Positions 1 through 6,828 of a DNA stretch of 9,660 bases are shown here, one piece after another. The notes under the pieces are model-generated. The model saw only the letters and a list, made by a program, of their open reading frames with translations. It had not been told where the DNA came from and did not search any database. A program made the translations under genes and the position numbers. Within the stretch, counting starts at the first letter, position 1. Every line of letters starts with the position of its first letter. The stretch is from HIMB11 sp965657135 (lineage in GTDB: Bacteria > Pseudomonadota > Alphaproteobacteria > Rhodobacterales > Rhodobacteraceae): contig CBFHNF010000037.1 of NCBI GenBank assembly GCA_965657135.1, positions 1 to 9,660 of the forward strand, in the 5' to 3' direction.

Positions 1-626
1 GACATGACCACATCACTTAGATTGCGCGCATATGGGTCACGACGAACACCCTCAATTTCAACGATTTCTGAAGCCAAGTGATCGGCTGCGGCCAGCGCAT
101 TTTGGTGCGATCTGTTGGCAAAGGCTTCTTGCGCAGCACGTGAAATGCCATGCACATTTGCCAGTGCCGCCATGGCCGTGTGCGGGTCCGGATCCAACTG
201 GGCATCTGGCGCAAATGCAGGACGATCATAGGCAATACCTACAGCGGCGGCGTGATCACTGCGCAAGCGGATTGGGCGACGCGAATAGCTTTCAACGCCT
301 CCAGCCACCACGATGCGCGCACGTCCTGAATCCACCATATCCGCAGCGCGTATGATAGCATCCAGTCCCCCAACACACTGACGATCAATTGAAAGTCCTG
401 CGACCTGAGTTGGTAATCCCGCCGCCAAAGCACAGACACGTGCGGGATTTCCACCTGCGCCTAACGCATTTGACACGATCAGTTCGTCGATTTGATCTGT
501 CTCTAAATTTGCAGACCGTATAACACTTTCGATGACTGGAGCCGCCAGATCATGCAAGGTCAATTTTGAAAATACACCTGCCCGCGGGACGATCGCAGAT
601 CGTCGCGCTGCTATTATTTTTGCCAT
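1..626 (-). CDS. Thiolase (acetyl-CoA acetyltransferase family), N-terminal part, cut by the window edge
   Basis: The minus-strand frame is open from an ATG at 626-624 to the left edge, giving 208 residues of a family that is usually about 390 long. Thiolases cleave 3-ketoacyl-CoA or condense two acyl-CoAs in the cytoplasm. The nucleophilic cysteine is Cys84 in DRQCVGGLDA, matching the thiolase active-site signature although the usual CSSG/CGSG reads CVGG. It is followed by a glycine-rich strand (VVAGGVES, about residues 106-113) and the family block around MAALANVHGISRAAQEAFA and RSHQNALAA. The second cysteine and catalytic histidine would lie outside the window. The start codon lies inside the end of the upstream ligase gene (13-base overlap), so translation is probably coupled. 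Substrate and direction (degradative or biosynthetic) cannot be read from this half. Confidence 0.9.
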   Translation of the reverse strand, partial: MAKIIAARRSAIVPRAGVFSKLTLHDLAAPVIESVIRSANLETDQIDELIVSNALGAGGNPARVCALAAGLPTQVAGLSIDRQCVGGLDAIIRAADMVDSGRARIVVAGGVESYSRRPIRLRSDHAAAVGIAYDRPAFAPDAQLDPDPHTAMAALANVHGISRAAQEAFANRSHQNALAAADHLASEIVEIEGVRRDPYARNLSDVVM

Positions 627-1789
627 GTATCCCCCAAAACAGTCTCACGCAGTTTGCGATAATTTGGTTTGCCCGAAACGAGGATGGGCCAATCGAATTG
701 ATCAAATTTCCGCCATCTATCGACGGCAAGTCCCGTTGATCTTAGGTCATCAATGATGTCACGGCTACGCGTTTCGCTCATCTCATCACTGCACAGCGCC
801 ACACACGTGCGCGCACCGCGCAAGGGATCATCAAGTGCAAATACCGCTGCGGCCAATACATCAGGATTGGATAGCAAGTGCGCCTCGATGTCCTCGGGAT
901 AGATGTTTTTATCGGCAGCTGTGAAAACGCGTGATTTGCGCCCAATTAAAAACAATTGTCCAGTTTCGTCTAATCGACCCAACTCACCAACAGTTAACCA
1001 CCCATCGTTCCATTCGGTATCCCCCACATTCCCCTGTGTATACCCCTCAAACAGATAGGGTGAGCGGACCCACACATCACCAATTCCATCAGATCCAGCA
1101 TTGCGAATATCTAATTCAACGCCTGGGAATGCAACGCCAACAGAACTCGGATCGTGTTCGGGGTTTGCAAGGGTTACAAAGCTAGTTTCCGCTGCGCCGT
1201 AAAATTGATAAATCATCGCGTTCGGCGCCAATCCCAGAACCTGTGCGCGCGTCGCAGCATCCAACCGCCCCCCACCAATCAAAATAACTCGTACAAGGTT
1301 GAGGATCTGTTTTGATTTAGCAAGCAAACGCAATTGCGTGGGCGTGGCGTAAATCAGATCAACACCCTCGCGCGCGAGTTCCTGCGCCTGTTCTTTTGGG
1401 GATCGACCAGCAACTGTCACCAATCGCAGGCCTGTGATTTGAGCTTCGATTGCGGCATAAAACGCCAGTGAATGGCCCAAGTCACCCAAAATGCCATAAC
1501 AACCCACCGAGTGCGCATATTCCGCAGAGATAATTCGAATGCTGGCCAGCCAGCTATCAAAGGTGCGGCGTATGCGTTTGGGCGTGCCCGTTGTGCCGCC
1601 GCTTTCGCACTGAAACGTGATGCCATCCGATGGGATATCCGAACCAAAAATCCCGTTTAAACCTACTATTGGTTCATCTCCGACAGTAATAATGTCCCAA
1701 AATCTGCCCAATAGAAGTGCTTGATCTCCATTTCGAGAGGAATCAATAAATTCGGCGGATTGAAAAGGTGCAAAGCGGTACACTGCCAA
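614..1789 (-). CDS. Short AMP-forming acyl-CoA synthetase / AMP-binding enzyme
   Basis: A 391-residue adenylate-forming (ANL) enzyme that should activate a carboxylate with ATP and pass it to CoA. Visible motifs are the phosphate loop GGTTGTPKRI (64-73), GDLGHSLAF (102-110), FYGAAET (197-202), GWLTVGELGRLD (263-274), GRKSR..NIYPEDIE (283-302) and a C-terminal GKPNYRK with the expected adenylation lysine at 374. The aspartate usual in the T-G-D motif is glutamate (E269). Only about 60 residues precede the phosphate loop, against roughly 150 or more in typical ligases, so the N-terminal subdomain is short or missing. The frame is closed upstream by a stop, and the available starts are TTG at 1789 (with a GGACGA-like site just upstream) or GTG at 1783. 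The thiolase overlaps its 3' end, suggesting one pathway. Substrate is unknown. Confidence 0.86.
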   Translation of the reverse strand: MAVYRFAPFQSAEFIDSSRNGDQALLLGRFWDIITVGDEPIVGLNGIFGSDIPSDGITFQCESGGTTGTPKRIRRTFDSWLASIRIISAEYAHSVGCYGILGDLGHSLAFYAAIEAQITGLRLVTVAGRSPKEQAQELAREGVDLIYATPTQLRLLAKSKQILNLVRVILIGGGRLDAATRAQVLGLAPNAMIYQFYGAAETSFVTLANPEHDPSSVGVAFPGVELDIRNAGSDGIGDVWVRSPYLFEGYTQGNVGDTEWNDGWLTVGELGRLDETGQLFLIGRKSRVFTAADKNIYPEDIEAHLLSNPDVLAAAVFALDDPLRGARTCVALCSDEMSETRSRDIIDDLRSTGLAVDRWRKFDQFDWPILVSGKPNYRKLRETVLGDTWQK

Positions 1790-1802
1790 GGTTCGTCCAA
1801 AT

Positions 1803-1837
1803 AAAAAAGGCGGTCGTGACCGTCACATACCGCCTTT
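1803..1837 (-). terminator. Intrinsic terminator behind the response regulator
   Basis: Read on the minus strand, a perfect 9-bp stem (AAAGGCGGT with ACCGCCTTT; 1829-1837 pairing with 1806-1814) ends in a run of six T. The 14-base loop contains a smaller GTG/CAC pairing. It lies 22 bases past the stop of the response regulator, where its terminator would be expected. It also lies only about 15 bases before the start of the next gene in the same direction. Confidence 0.85.
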
Positions 1838-1859
1838 GGTCTAGATTGTCACTTGAGGT

Positions 1860-2477
1860 CTAGAACAATCCCTCTTCTTTTGCAATCAGGGCCGCCTGTG
1901 TACGATTAGCTGCACCAATTTTTCGATACAGTGTTTTCACATGCAATTTGATGGTGGGTTCTTGTAAATCTAAATCGCGTGCAATCTCTTTGTTGGATTT
2001 ACCCTTTGAGAGACCCTCTAATACTTGCAGCTCGCGCCGTGATAGTTTTTCCGCCAACGGGTTTGGTGCGGCTTCTTCTTCTTCTTGGGTCATAAAGTCG
2101 ATTGGCGCGTATTGTTCGCCCATCGACATAAACCGCACAGCATTTATTAAAGATCTGGCAGATAGGGTTTTGGGCACGAAACCCGCAGCACCATACATCA
2201 AAGCTTCCTCTGCGATAGACTTAGTCGCAATACCCGACATTAACGCAACTTTTTGTCCTCCGTTATGCTGCAAAGCCGTTCTCAGCCCTTTCAAACCTTG
2301 CATGCCAGGCATATTGTAATCCAACATGATTAGGTCAAACGGACCCTCAGCATCTATAAGCGCCAACGCTCCATTAAAATCTGAAGCAGTGACTGTTTCA
2401 ATATTTCCTTCACCTTTTAAAAATATAACCAATGTATCACGAAGAAGATCATGATCGTCAGCAATAAGAATTTTCAT
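1860..2477 (-). CDS. LuxR/FixJ-type DNA-binding response regulator
   Basis: A 205-residue two-component response regulator. The receiver domain covers about residues 1-120: acidic pair Asp7/Asp8, phosphoacceptor Asp53 in MLDYNMPGM, switch serine Ser81 and conserved Lys103 (FVPK). A glutamate-rich linker (about 131-136, encoded by a TTC run in plus-strand reading) leads to a LuxR-type helix-turn-helix at 146-205, with LSRRELQVLEGLSKGKSN and NKEIARDLDLQEPTIKLHVK. All phosphorylation residues are present, so the protein looks functional. The ATG start is preceded by GGTGA at a suitable distance. The partner kinase was probably the divergent hybrid kinase across the AT-rich region, which is now broken. 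It probably binds DNA as a phosphorylation-dependent dimer; its targets are unknown, and the repeats upstream of its own gene are the obvious local candidates. Confidence 0.93.
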   Translation of the reverse strand: MKILIADDHDLLRDTLVIFLKGEGNIETVTASDFNGALALIDAEGPFDLIMLDYNMPGMQGLKGLRTALQHNGGQKVALMSGIATKSIAEEALMYGAAGFVPKTLSARSLINAVRFMSMGEQYAPIDFMTQEEEEAAPNPLAEKLSRRELQVLEGLSKGKSNKEIARDLDLQEPTIKLHVKTLYRKIGAANRTQAALIAKEEGLF

Positions 2478-2633
2478 TTCGTCACCAATTTTATATCTTT
2501 GATATCTTCTACACTCTGACTAACACAGGAGATCACAGATCAATACAGAATTTTGAATATGACACATTTGATAAAATATTCTTTAGTATTGTTTATATGC
2601 TTTAAAAGCGCAATGATAGCCTTTATGTGTAAC

Positions 2634-2709
2634 AATTATTGATAATTCGGTAGTTAAAATACAGTGCATTATCATCAAAAATGTTAATTAATTATCCAAT
2701 ATGATAATT
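2634..2709. repeat. Cluster of GATAAT/ATTATC motifs in two inverted repeats
   Basis: Within 76 bases there are four copies of GATAAT in either orientation. Two are in perfect inverted repeats: AATTAT-TG-ATAATT at 2634-2647, and AATTATC (2690-2696) facing GATAATT (2703-2709) across six bases. A further ATTATC is at 2669-2674. Clustering and dyad symmetry suggest a binding site for a dimeric regulator, but AT-rich sequence makes such matches common, so the function is inference. Confidence 0.4.
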
Positions 2710-2799
2710 CAACTAAAACAATTGTAAGTCGCTGTATATTATATGACTATCAGTCGATAAAACTATCAATTTTATAAGAATAATGATTGAATTTGCTTT

Positions 2800-2817
2800 C
2801 CTAGAATTTTTTCTAGG
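2800..2817. repeat. Perfect 7-bp inverted repeat, CCTAGAA/TTCTAGG
   Basis: CCTAGAA (2800-2806) and TTCTAGG (2811-2817) are separated by TTTT. It could fold as a small hairpin or act as an operator. No long T tract follows it on the plus strand and no gene ends nearby, so a terminator role is not supported. Confidence 0.45.
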
Positions 2818-2914
2818 TATCATTGATGTGGATTGAATCAGATGATGCAAATACGCAACTGTTACGTGAAATTTCACCAAAAAATGCCGTAACCTAGGGC
2901 TCAAATATACTTTT

Positions 2915-2967
2915 GAATAGGGATATATCCGTTATATTCATTCGGATTAGTCGACAAGTATGAATAT
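2915..2967. repeat. Nested palindromes around GGATATATCC
   Basis: GGATATATCC at 2921-2930 is a perfect 10-bp palindrome, flanked by GAATA (2915-2919) and TATTC (2935-2939). ATATTCAT (2934-2941) is repeated in inverted form as ATGAATAT (2960-2967). These lie about 200-250 bases before the kinase start. A regulatory function is plausible but not shown. Confidence 0.4.
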
Positions 2968-3009
2968 TACTTTCGTAATTTAAATACTCTTTAGGGCAAA
3001 CAAGTATGA
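2954..3009. repeat. 10-base direct repeat ACAAGTATGA
   Basis: ACAAGTATGA occurs at 2954-2963 and again at 3000-3009, 46 bases start to start. This is longer than expected for a chance match over such a short distance. Whether it is a binding site or a duplication remnant cannot be told. Confidence 0.4.
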
Positions 3010-3166
3010 TGCGGGATCCACTTCATAAAATTTCAAGTACTGTCATTGGTACGCACCTCTTTCAGACCAATATGATTCACTTTGGCGCAGCAATTATTAA
3101 ATCGCATCGCTAGGCAAATTTAGATTACGCAGTCCCCAAAAAACTATTGATTGAAGGTCCAAAACA

Positions 3167-4628
3167 GTGACCGGTGATCGGATTGCCAAGATTGTGCGCG
3201 CCACGCGTTGGGTTGCACTAGGCACAACTTTGACCCTGTGCGCTCTGGCGACTGGATCGATCGGCTTTCAGGTCTATAAAAACTTGGACGCATTGCGAAG
3301 CATTGATGCAAACCAAAATGATCGCCATTTGCAGCGATTAAGTATGGAGCATGAACGATTATTTTATTTTTCATCTCAAAATGTACCGACGGACCAAATT
3401 GATGGCGTTGTAGCTGACATTCTGACCAGTATAGACCTTATAAGAACGCAAAATGTGATCGATAATAAATTTTTGCAGTCGCGCACTGAGAGACTATTGA
3501 ATGACATTCAACTGACCCTTGTTGATCACGCAAGCAACAACACAAGAAGTTTTAACGCGAATACACACACTTCACACGTCGCCCAACTGCAAGAGCTATC
3601 CATCGAAACAGCTACATACTTGGCAGATCAGCGCAGATCGCTATTTACAACATATTTTTGATAACTTTACGACATTGGATAATTCGTACACTCGATCTTC
3701 CAGCGGAGTTGGGTTGGGACTGGGCATTGTGCGACGCATGGTTGCAGCATTAAACGGAACCATGGGTGTAAACAGTCATGAAGGCGCGGGAAGCACATTT
3801 TGGGTGCGCATTCCGATGCGAAAAGTCCCCGAAACCGAATTCAATGCCAACGCAAAAATGCTGGATGTTTCGCCTTTTCAACCACTTCGAATTTTGATGG
3901 TCGAAGACAACGATATAAATCGGTTTGTCCTGAACGAAATGTTGTCAAACGAAGGACACCACGTTGTCGAAGCTGCAAACGGAAAAATTGCAATCGACAC
4001 TTTAGCTCAGAACGAATTTGACGTTATATTAATGGACATCTCAATGCCAATCATGGACGCAGTGGCCGCAACACAACATATTCGCGAACATGCGCATACG
4101 CCGAATATTCCGATTATCGCATGCACTGCGCATACGCAGCCCAAGGAAATTGAGCGTTTTCGCGAAGCGGGAATGACAGATTTCGTCCAAAAACCAATTG
4201 AGAAGTCGAAATTGCTGCCAGTGCTGTACCGCAGTGTTCTGGCGTTGGAAACGGAACATAGTCGGAGCGTCGAAATGACTAACGATATATTAGACATCAA
4301 GATACTTAGCGATCTTTCAGAACAATTGGGGCAGGATACAGCAGAAATCTTATTGACCCGTTATGAGGATGAGGCAAATGCCTTGATAAACCTTTTGCAT
4401 TCAGAAGAAGGACAAACAGTTGCGGTCGAGGATCTTGTGAAAGATATACACAAAACTGCCGGATCATCTGCACAACTTGGACTGCCGGCAATGCGCCATA
4501 AACTGAACGTTATTGAATTAAATGCGAAAAAGAATGGTGCAGACGCGATTTGGTCCGAACTCGATACGCTAATATCCCTATGGAACGAGAGTAAGAGCGA
4601 GTTAAAGGCCAAAGGTTACCTTGGCTAG
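3167..4628 (+). pseudogene. Hybrid sensor histidine kinase broken by an internal deletion and frame change
   Basis: The first part (3167-3661) starts at a GTG with GAAGG nine bases upstream and an in-frame stop just before it. It encodes one membrane helix (about residues 14-36) and the start of an extracytoplasmic sensor, then hits TGA at 3659-3661. The second part continues in another frame: F box IFDNFTTLD (3654-3680), G2 box GVGLGLG (3705-3725) and end of the ATPase domain, a receiver domain (from about 3888) with VEDN, phosphoacceptor Asp at 4035-4037 and Lys at 4191-4193, then an HPt domain with its histidine (DIHKTAGS) at 4449-4451. The second membrane helix, HisKA domain with H box, N box and probably G1 box are absent, so a single base indel cannot explain it. 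The ancestor was probably a membrane hybrid kinase feeding the divergent response regulator. Kinase activity must be lost; the receiver/HPt part could still be translated from internal starts (for example ATG 3858). Confidence 0.88.
3620..3650 (+). other. Probable deletion junction in the kinase remnant
   Basis: Sensor-like sequence (ETATYLADQ) ends here and ATPase-domain sequence in another frame (ISADRYLQHIFDNF) begins. The latter resembles what normally follows the DxGxGI G1 box. GCAGATC occurs twice at the join (3623-3629 and 3633-3639), so short homology may have helped form the deletion. The exact breakpoint cannot be fixed without an intact relative. Confidence 0.6.
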
Positions 4629-4718
4629 ATACCGGACTTGTTTGAAGCGACAGCGTCGTTCCTGACAAATCACACACACAGGCTGTACAAGTTGAGTATG
4701 TGTCCATAGCATCACGGC

Positions 4719-5933
4719 ATGTCACAACTAGATACTCAATATTCTTGGTTTCGTTTGCTGATTAGTTTGCTGATCGCAATTATTGGCAATGTTGGCATGT
4801 GGGCCATTGTCGTAGTGATGCCCGATTTTCAATCTGGTATGGGCCTAGACCGGGCAGATGCCTCTTTGCCCTATACATTCACAATGATTGGCTTTGCAGT
4901 TGGCAACTATGCCATCGGGCGGTTGGTTGATCGTTATGGCATCGTCACATGTTTGCTGGGTGCTGCCATCCTGAATGCGAGTGCGTTCTATGCAGCAACG
5001 CTGACATCATCGTTATGGATCATTTGTGTCTTTCAATTGATCTTGGGGTTTGGCACCGCAGCAACCTTTGGGCCGTTGATCGCAGATGTTTCACAATGGT
5101 TCTTACGGCGACGTGGCATCGCCGTTGCGATTGCTGCCAGCGGTAATTATTTATCTGGGGCGATTTGGCCTTTGCTACTGACAGATGTTTTAAAATCGTC
5201 TGGTTGGCACGGGGTTTATTTTTGGCTGGCGGCCTTAACGATTGCCATTATGATGCCTCTTGCATTGCTTTTGCGACGTACGGTGAATGCGCGTTCCATC
5301 CAAGTATCCGATGAACAATCTAGCACGCGTATGGGCTCATTACCTTTCAACGCGCGTACATTGACCTGGTTGCTTGGACTGGCAGGCATTGGATGCTGCG
5401 TGGCTATGTCTATGCCTCAGGTGCACATCGTCGCCTATTGCGTTGATTTGGGATACGGCCCCACCGCAGGCGCCGAAATGTTATCACTCATGCTGTTTGG
5501 TGGCGTTGTATCACGCCTGATTTCAGGAATGCTTGCCGACAGGTTAGGCGGTGTAAAGACGCTTTTGATTGGCGCGACACTTCAGTGCATCGGACTGATC
5601 CTGTATTTGCCATCGAATGGATTAACATCACTGTATGTTGTGTCCTTAATCTTTGGATTATCCCAAGGGGGAATTGTGCCGAGTTACGCAATCATTGTGC
5701 GCGAATACCTGCCTGCGCGCGTCGCAGGTGAACGCGTTGGATTTGTCATGATGTCCACAATTTTAGGCATGGCGCTTGGCGGCTGGATGTCGGGTTGGAT
5801 TTACGATGCCAGCGGATCCTATGCACTCGCATTTTGGAATGGCATTGTATGGAATATGCTGAATATCGCGATTGTCGGGTTTATCTTATGGCGGGCAATG
5901 GTACATCAAAAACGCATAATCGCACCGACGTAG
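4719..5933 (+). CDS. Major facilitator superfamily transporter, 12 membrane helices
   Basis: A 404-residue inner-membrane secondary transporter. Hydrophobic helices repeat throughout, with the first at about 13-34. The cytoplasmic motif between helices 2 and 3 appears as GRLVDRYG (67-74) and again in the second half as GMLADRLGG (270-278), the usual two-fold MFS pattern. A polar central loop runs at about 187-212. The overall look (GNVGMWAIVVVMPDF near the start, IVPSYAIIVREYLPARVAGERVG in the second half) recalls monocarboxylate/oxalate-formate type carriers, but the substrate cannot be assigned. ATG at 4719 is the first start after an in-frame TAG at 4707; no clear ribosome site precedes it. 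A weak promoter may lie in the 90-base gap (CTGACA at about 4664). It follows the kinase remnant in the same direction, so it may once have been regulated by that system. Confidence 0.9.
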   Translation: MSQLDTQYSWFRLLISLLIAIIGNVGMWAIVVVMPDFQSGMGLDRADASLPYTFTMIGFAVGNYAIGRLVDRYGIVTCLLGAAILNASAFYAATLTSSLWIICVFQLILGFGTAATFGPLIADVSQWFLRRRGIAVAIAASGNYLSGAIWPLLLTDVLKSSGWHGVYFWLAALTIAIMMPLALLLRRTVNARSIQVSDEQSSTRMGSLPFNARTLTWLLGLAGIGCCVAMSMPQVHIVAYCVDLGYGPTAGAEMLSLMLFGGVVSRLISGMLADRLGGVKTLLIGATLQCIGLILYLPSNGLTSLYVVSLIFGLSQGGIVPSYAIIVREYLPARVAGERVGFVMMSTILGMALGGWMSGWIYDASGSYALAFWNGIVWNMLNIAIVGFILWRAMVHQKRIIAPT

Positions 5934-5975
5934 TAGCGACGTTATACCGACGCAAAACAGAACGCGATTTTGCAT

Positions 5976-6001
5976 AAAAAAGACCCGCCATTGGCGGGTC
6001 T
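5976..6001 (-). terminator. Intrinsic terminator of petABC, possibly bidirectional
   Basis: An 8-9 bp GC-rich stem, GACCCGCC (5982-5989) with GGCGGGTC (5993-6000) around a three-base loop, is followed on the minus strand by six T (5981-5976). It lies 20 bases past the petC stop. The transporter ends on the opposite strand at 5933, so the same hairpin may also stop rightward transcription, although the plus-strand side has only a short pyrimidine run. Confidence 0.9.
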
Positions 6002-6021
6002 CCTTAACCTTGTTGGCTAAC

Positions 6022-6813
6022 TTATTCTTTACGACCGTTTTTGATAGGTGCCCACAAACGCTTGTTCGTGAAATACAGCAACACTGCCAAAACAGACAAG
6101 AAAAGAACACCACGGAAACCCGCTTCTTGTCTGTCCATCATTTTAGGTTCCGCCGCCCACATAAGGAAGGCAGCAACATCCTCTGACATGTGATGCACGT
6201 CATTTTTGTGGCCATCATCAAATTCAACCAACTCATCCTCTAGGGGTGGGCCCATTGAGATCCAACCGCCTGGATACGCCTTGTTTTCATAAAGCGTTAC
6301 GCCAGCTTCTTCTTTTTCAACGCCGGTGTAGCCATGCAACAAGGCAGCGATATATTCCGCACCACCCATGCCTTTGACCAGCTGGTTGATCCCCGTTCCA
6401 TACGGCCCGTGGAAACCAGCGCGCGCTTTTGCCATCAAAGATAGATCAGGAGCGCCCGCTGAGTCATTTGCAGGGAAATGGTCAGCGGGTTTTGCTGGAC
6501 GGAAATCCTCAAGATCAGCGTCATAAACTTCATAGTTTTCAGCTGCATAAGCACGAACTTGATCTTGAGAATAACCAAGGCCGTTTTTGTCAGCTAGCGT
6601 ACGCAGTGGCACATACTTCAATCCGTGACATGCGGCACAAACTTCTGTGTATACCTTTAAGCCGCGACGCAGCTGCTCTTGGTCAAATGTCCCAAGCGGA
6701 CCCTCGAATGAGAATTTCGCATCCTCAATCTCGCCTGCTCCGCCAGCCGCAAATGCACTGCCTGCTGTCAATGTAATTGCAATGATTGCAGTTGTGATGA
6801 AATGTTTCAACAT
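6022..6813 (-). CDS. petC: Cytochrome c1 of the cytochrome bc1 complex
   Basis: A 263-residue haem c subunit that takes electrons from the Rieske protein and passes them to soluble cytochrome c on the periplasmic face. A Sec signal peptide at about 1-22 (hydrophobic TAIIAITLTAGSAFA) is followed by the haem attachment site CAACH (Cys59, Cys62, axial His63). The sixth ligand is very likely Met187 in GGWISMGPPL. A C-terminal anchor helix at about 234-248 is followed by a basic tail (KRLWAPIKNGRKE), as expected for c1. The ATG has a strong AAGGGA site upstream. It is the last gene of the operon, 15 bases after petB, and ends in a strong terminator. Length is normal. Confidence 0.97.
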   Translation of the reverse strand: MLKHFITTAIIAITLTAGSAFAAGGAGEIEDAKFSFEGPLGTFDQEQLRRGLKVYTEVCAACHGLKYVPLRTLADKNGLGYSQDQVRAYAAENYEVYDADLEDFRPAKPADHFPANDSAGAPDLSLMAKARAGFHGPYGTGINQLVKGMGGAEYIAALLHGYTGVEKEEAGVTLYENKAYPGGWISMGPPLEDELVEFDDGHKNDVHHMSEDVAAFLMWAAEPKMMDRQEAGFRGVLFLSVLAVLLYFTNKRLWAPIKNGRKE

Positions 6814-6828
6814 TTTCAGTCCCTTTTC

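Larger units (their letters stand above)
2478..3166. promoter_or_regulatory. AT-rich 689-base intergenic region between divergent response regulator and kinase remnant
   Basis: No convincing gene lies here. The region is much richer in A and T than its neighbours and must hold the leftward promoter of the response regulator and the original rightward promoter of the kinase. It contains several short perfect inverted repeats (listed separately), a GATCACAGATC element at 2531-2541 close to the response regulator, and a 10-base direct repeat. No confident -35/-10 pair stands out because the AT richness produces many weak matches. A 35-codon reading frame at 3006-3113 is the only coding candidate and is weak. 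Confidence 0.6.

Noticed and set aside
32..355. 107-codon plus-strand frame at the left end
   Set aside because: It is antisense to the thiolase, whose active-site motifs are clear on the minus strand.
2071..2085. TTC triplet run as a variable microsatellite
   Set aside because: Only a few units long and it encodes the glutamate-rich linker of the response regulator in frame; nothing suggests phase variation.
1948..2319. 123-codon plus-strand frame
   Set aside because: Antisense to the response regulator, with no domain of its own.
2713..2904. 63-codon minus-strand reading frame in the AT-rich region
   Set aside because: No recognisable domain, no good ribosome site, and it spans the CCTAGAA hairpin; probably chance.
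2634..3009. CRISPR-like array in the repeat-rich region
   Set aside because: Repeats are 6-10 bases, irregularly spaced and of differing sequence; no cas genes nearby.
3500..3680. Programmed frameshift joining the two kinase parts
   Set aside because: A frameshift would restore the frame but not the absent H box, N box and second membrane helix; no obvious slippery site is present.
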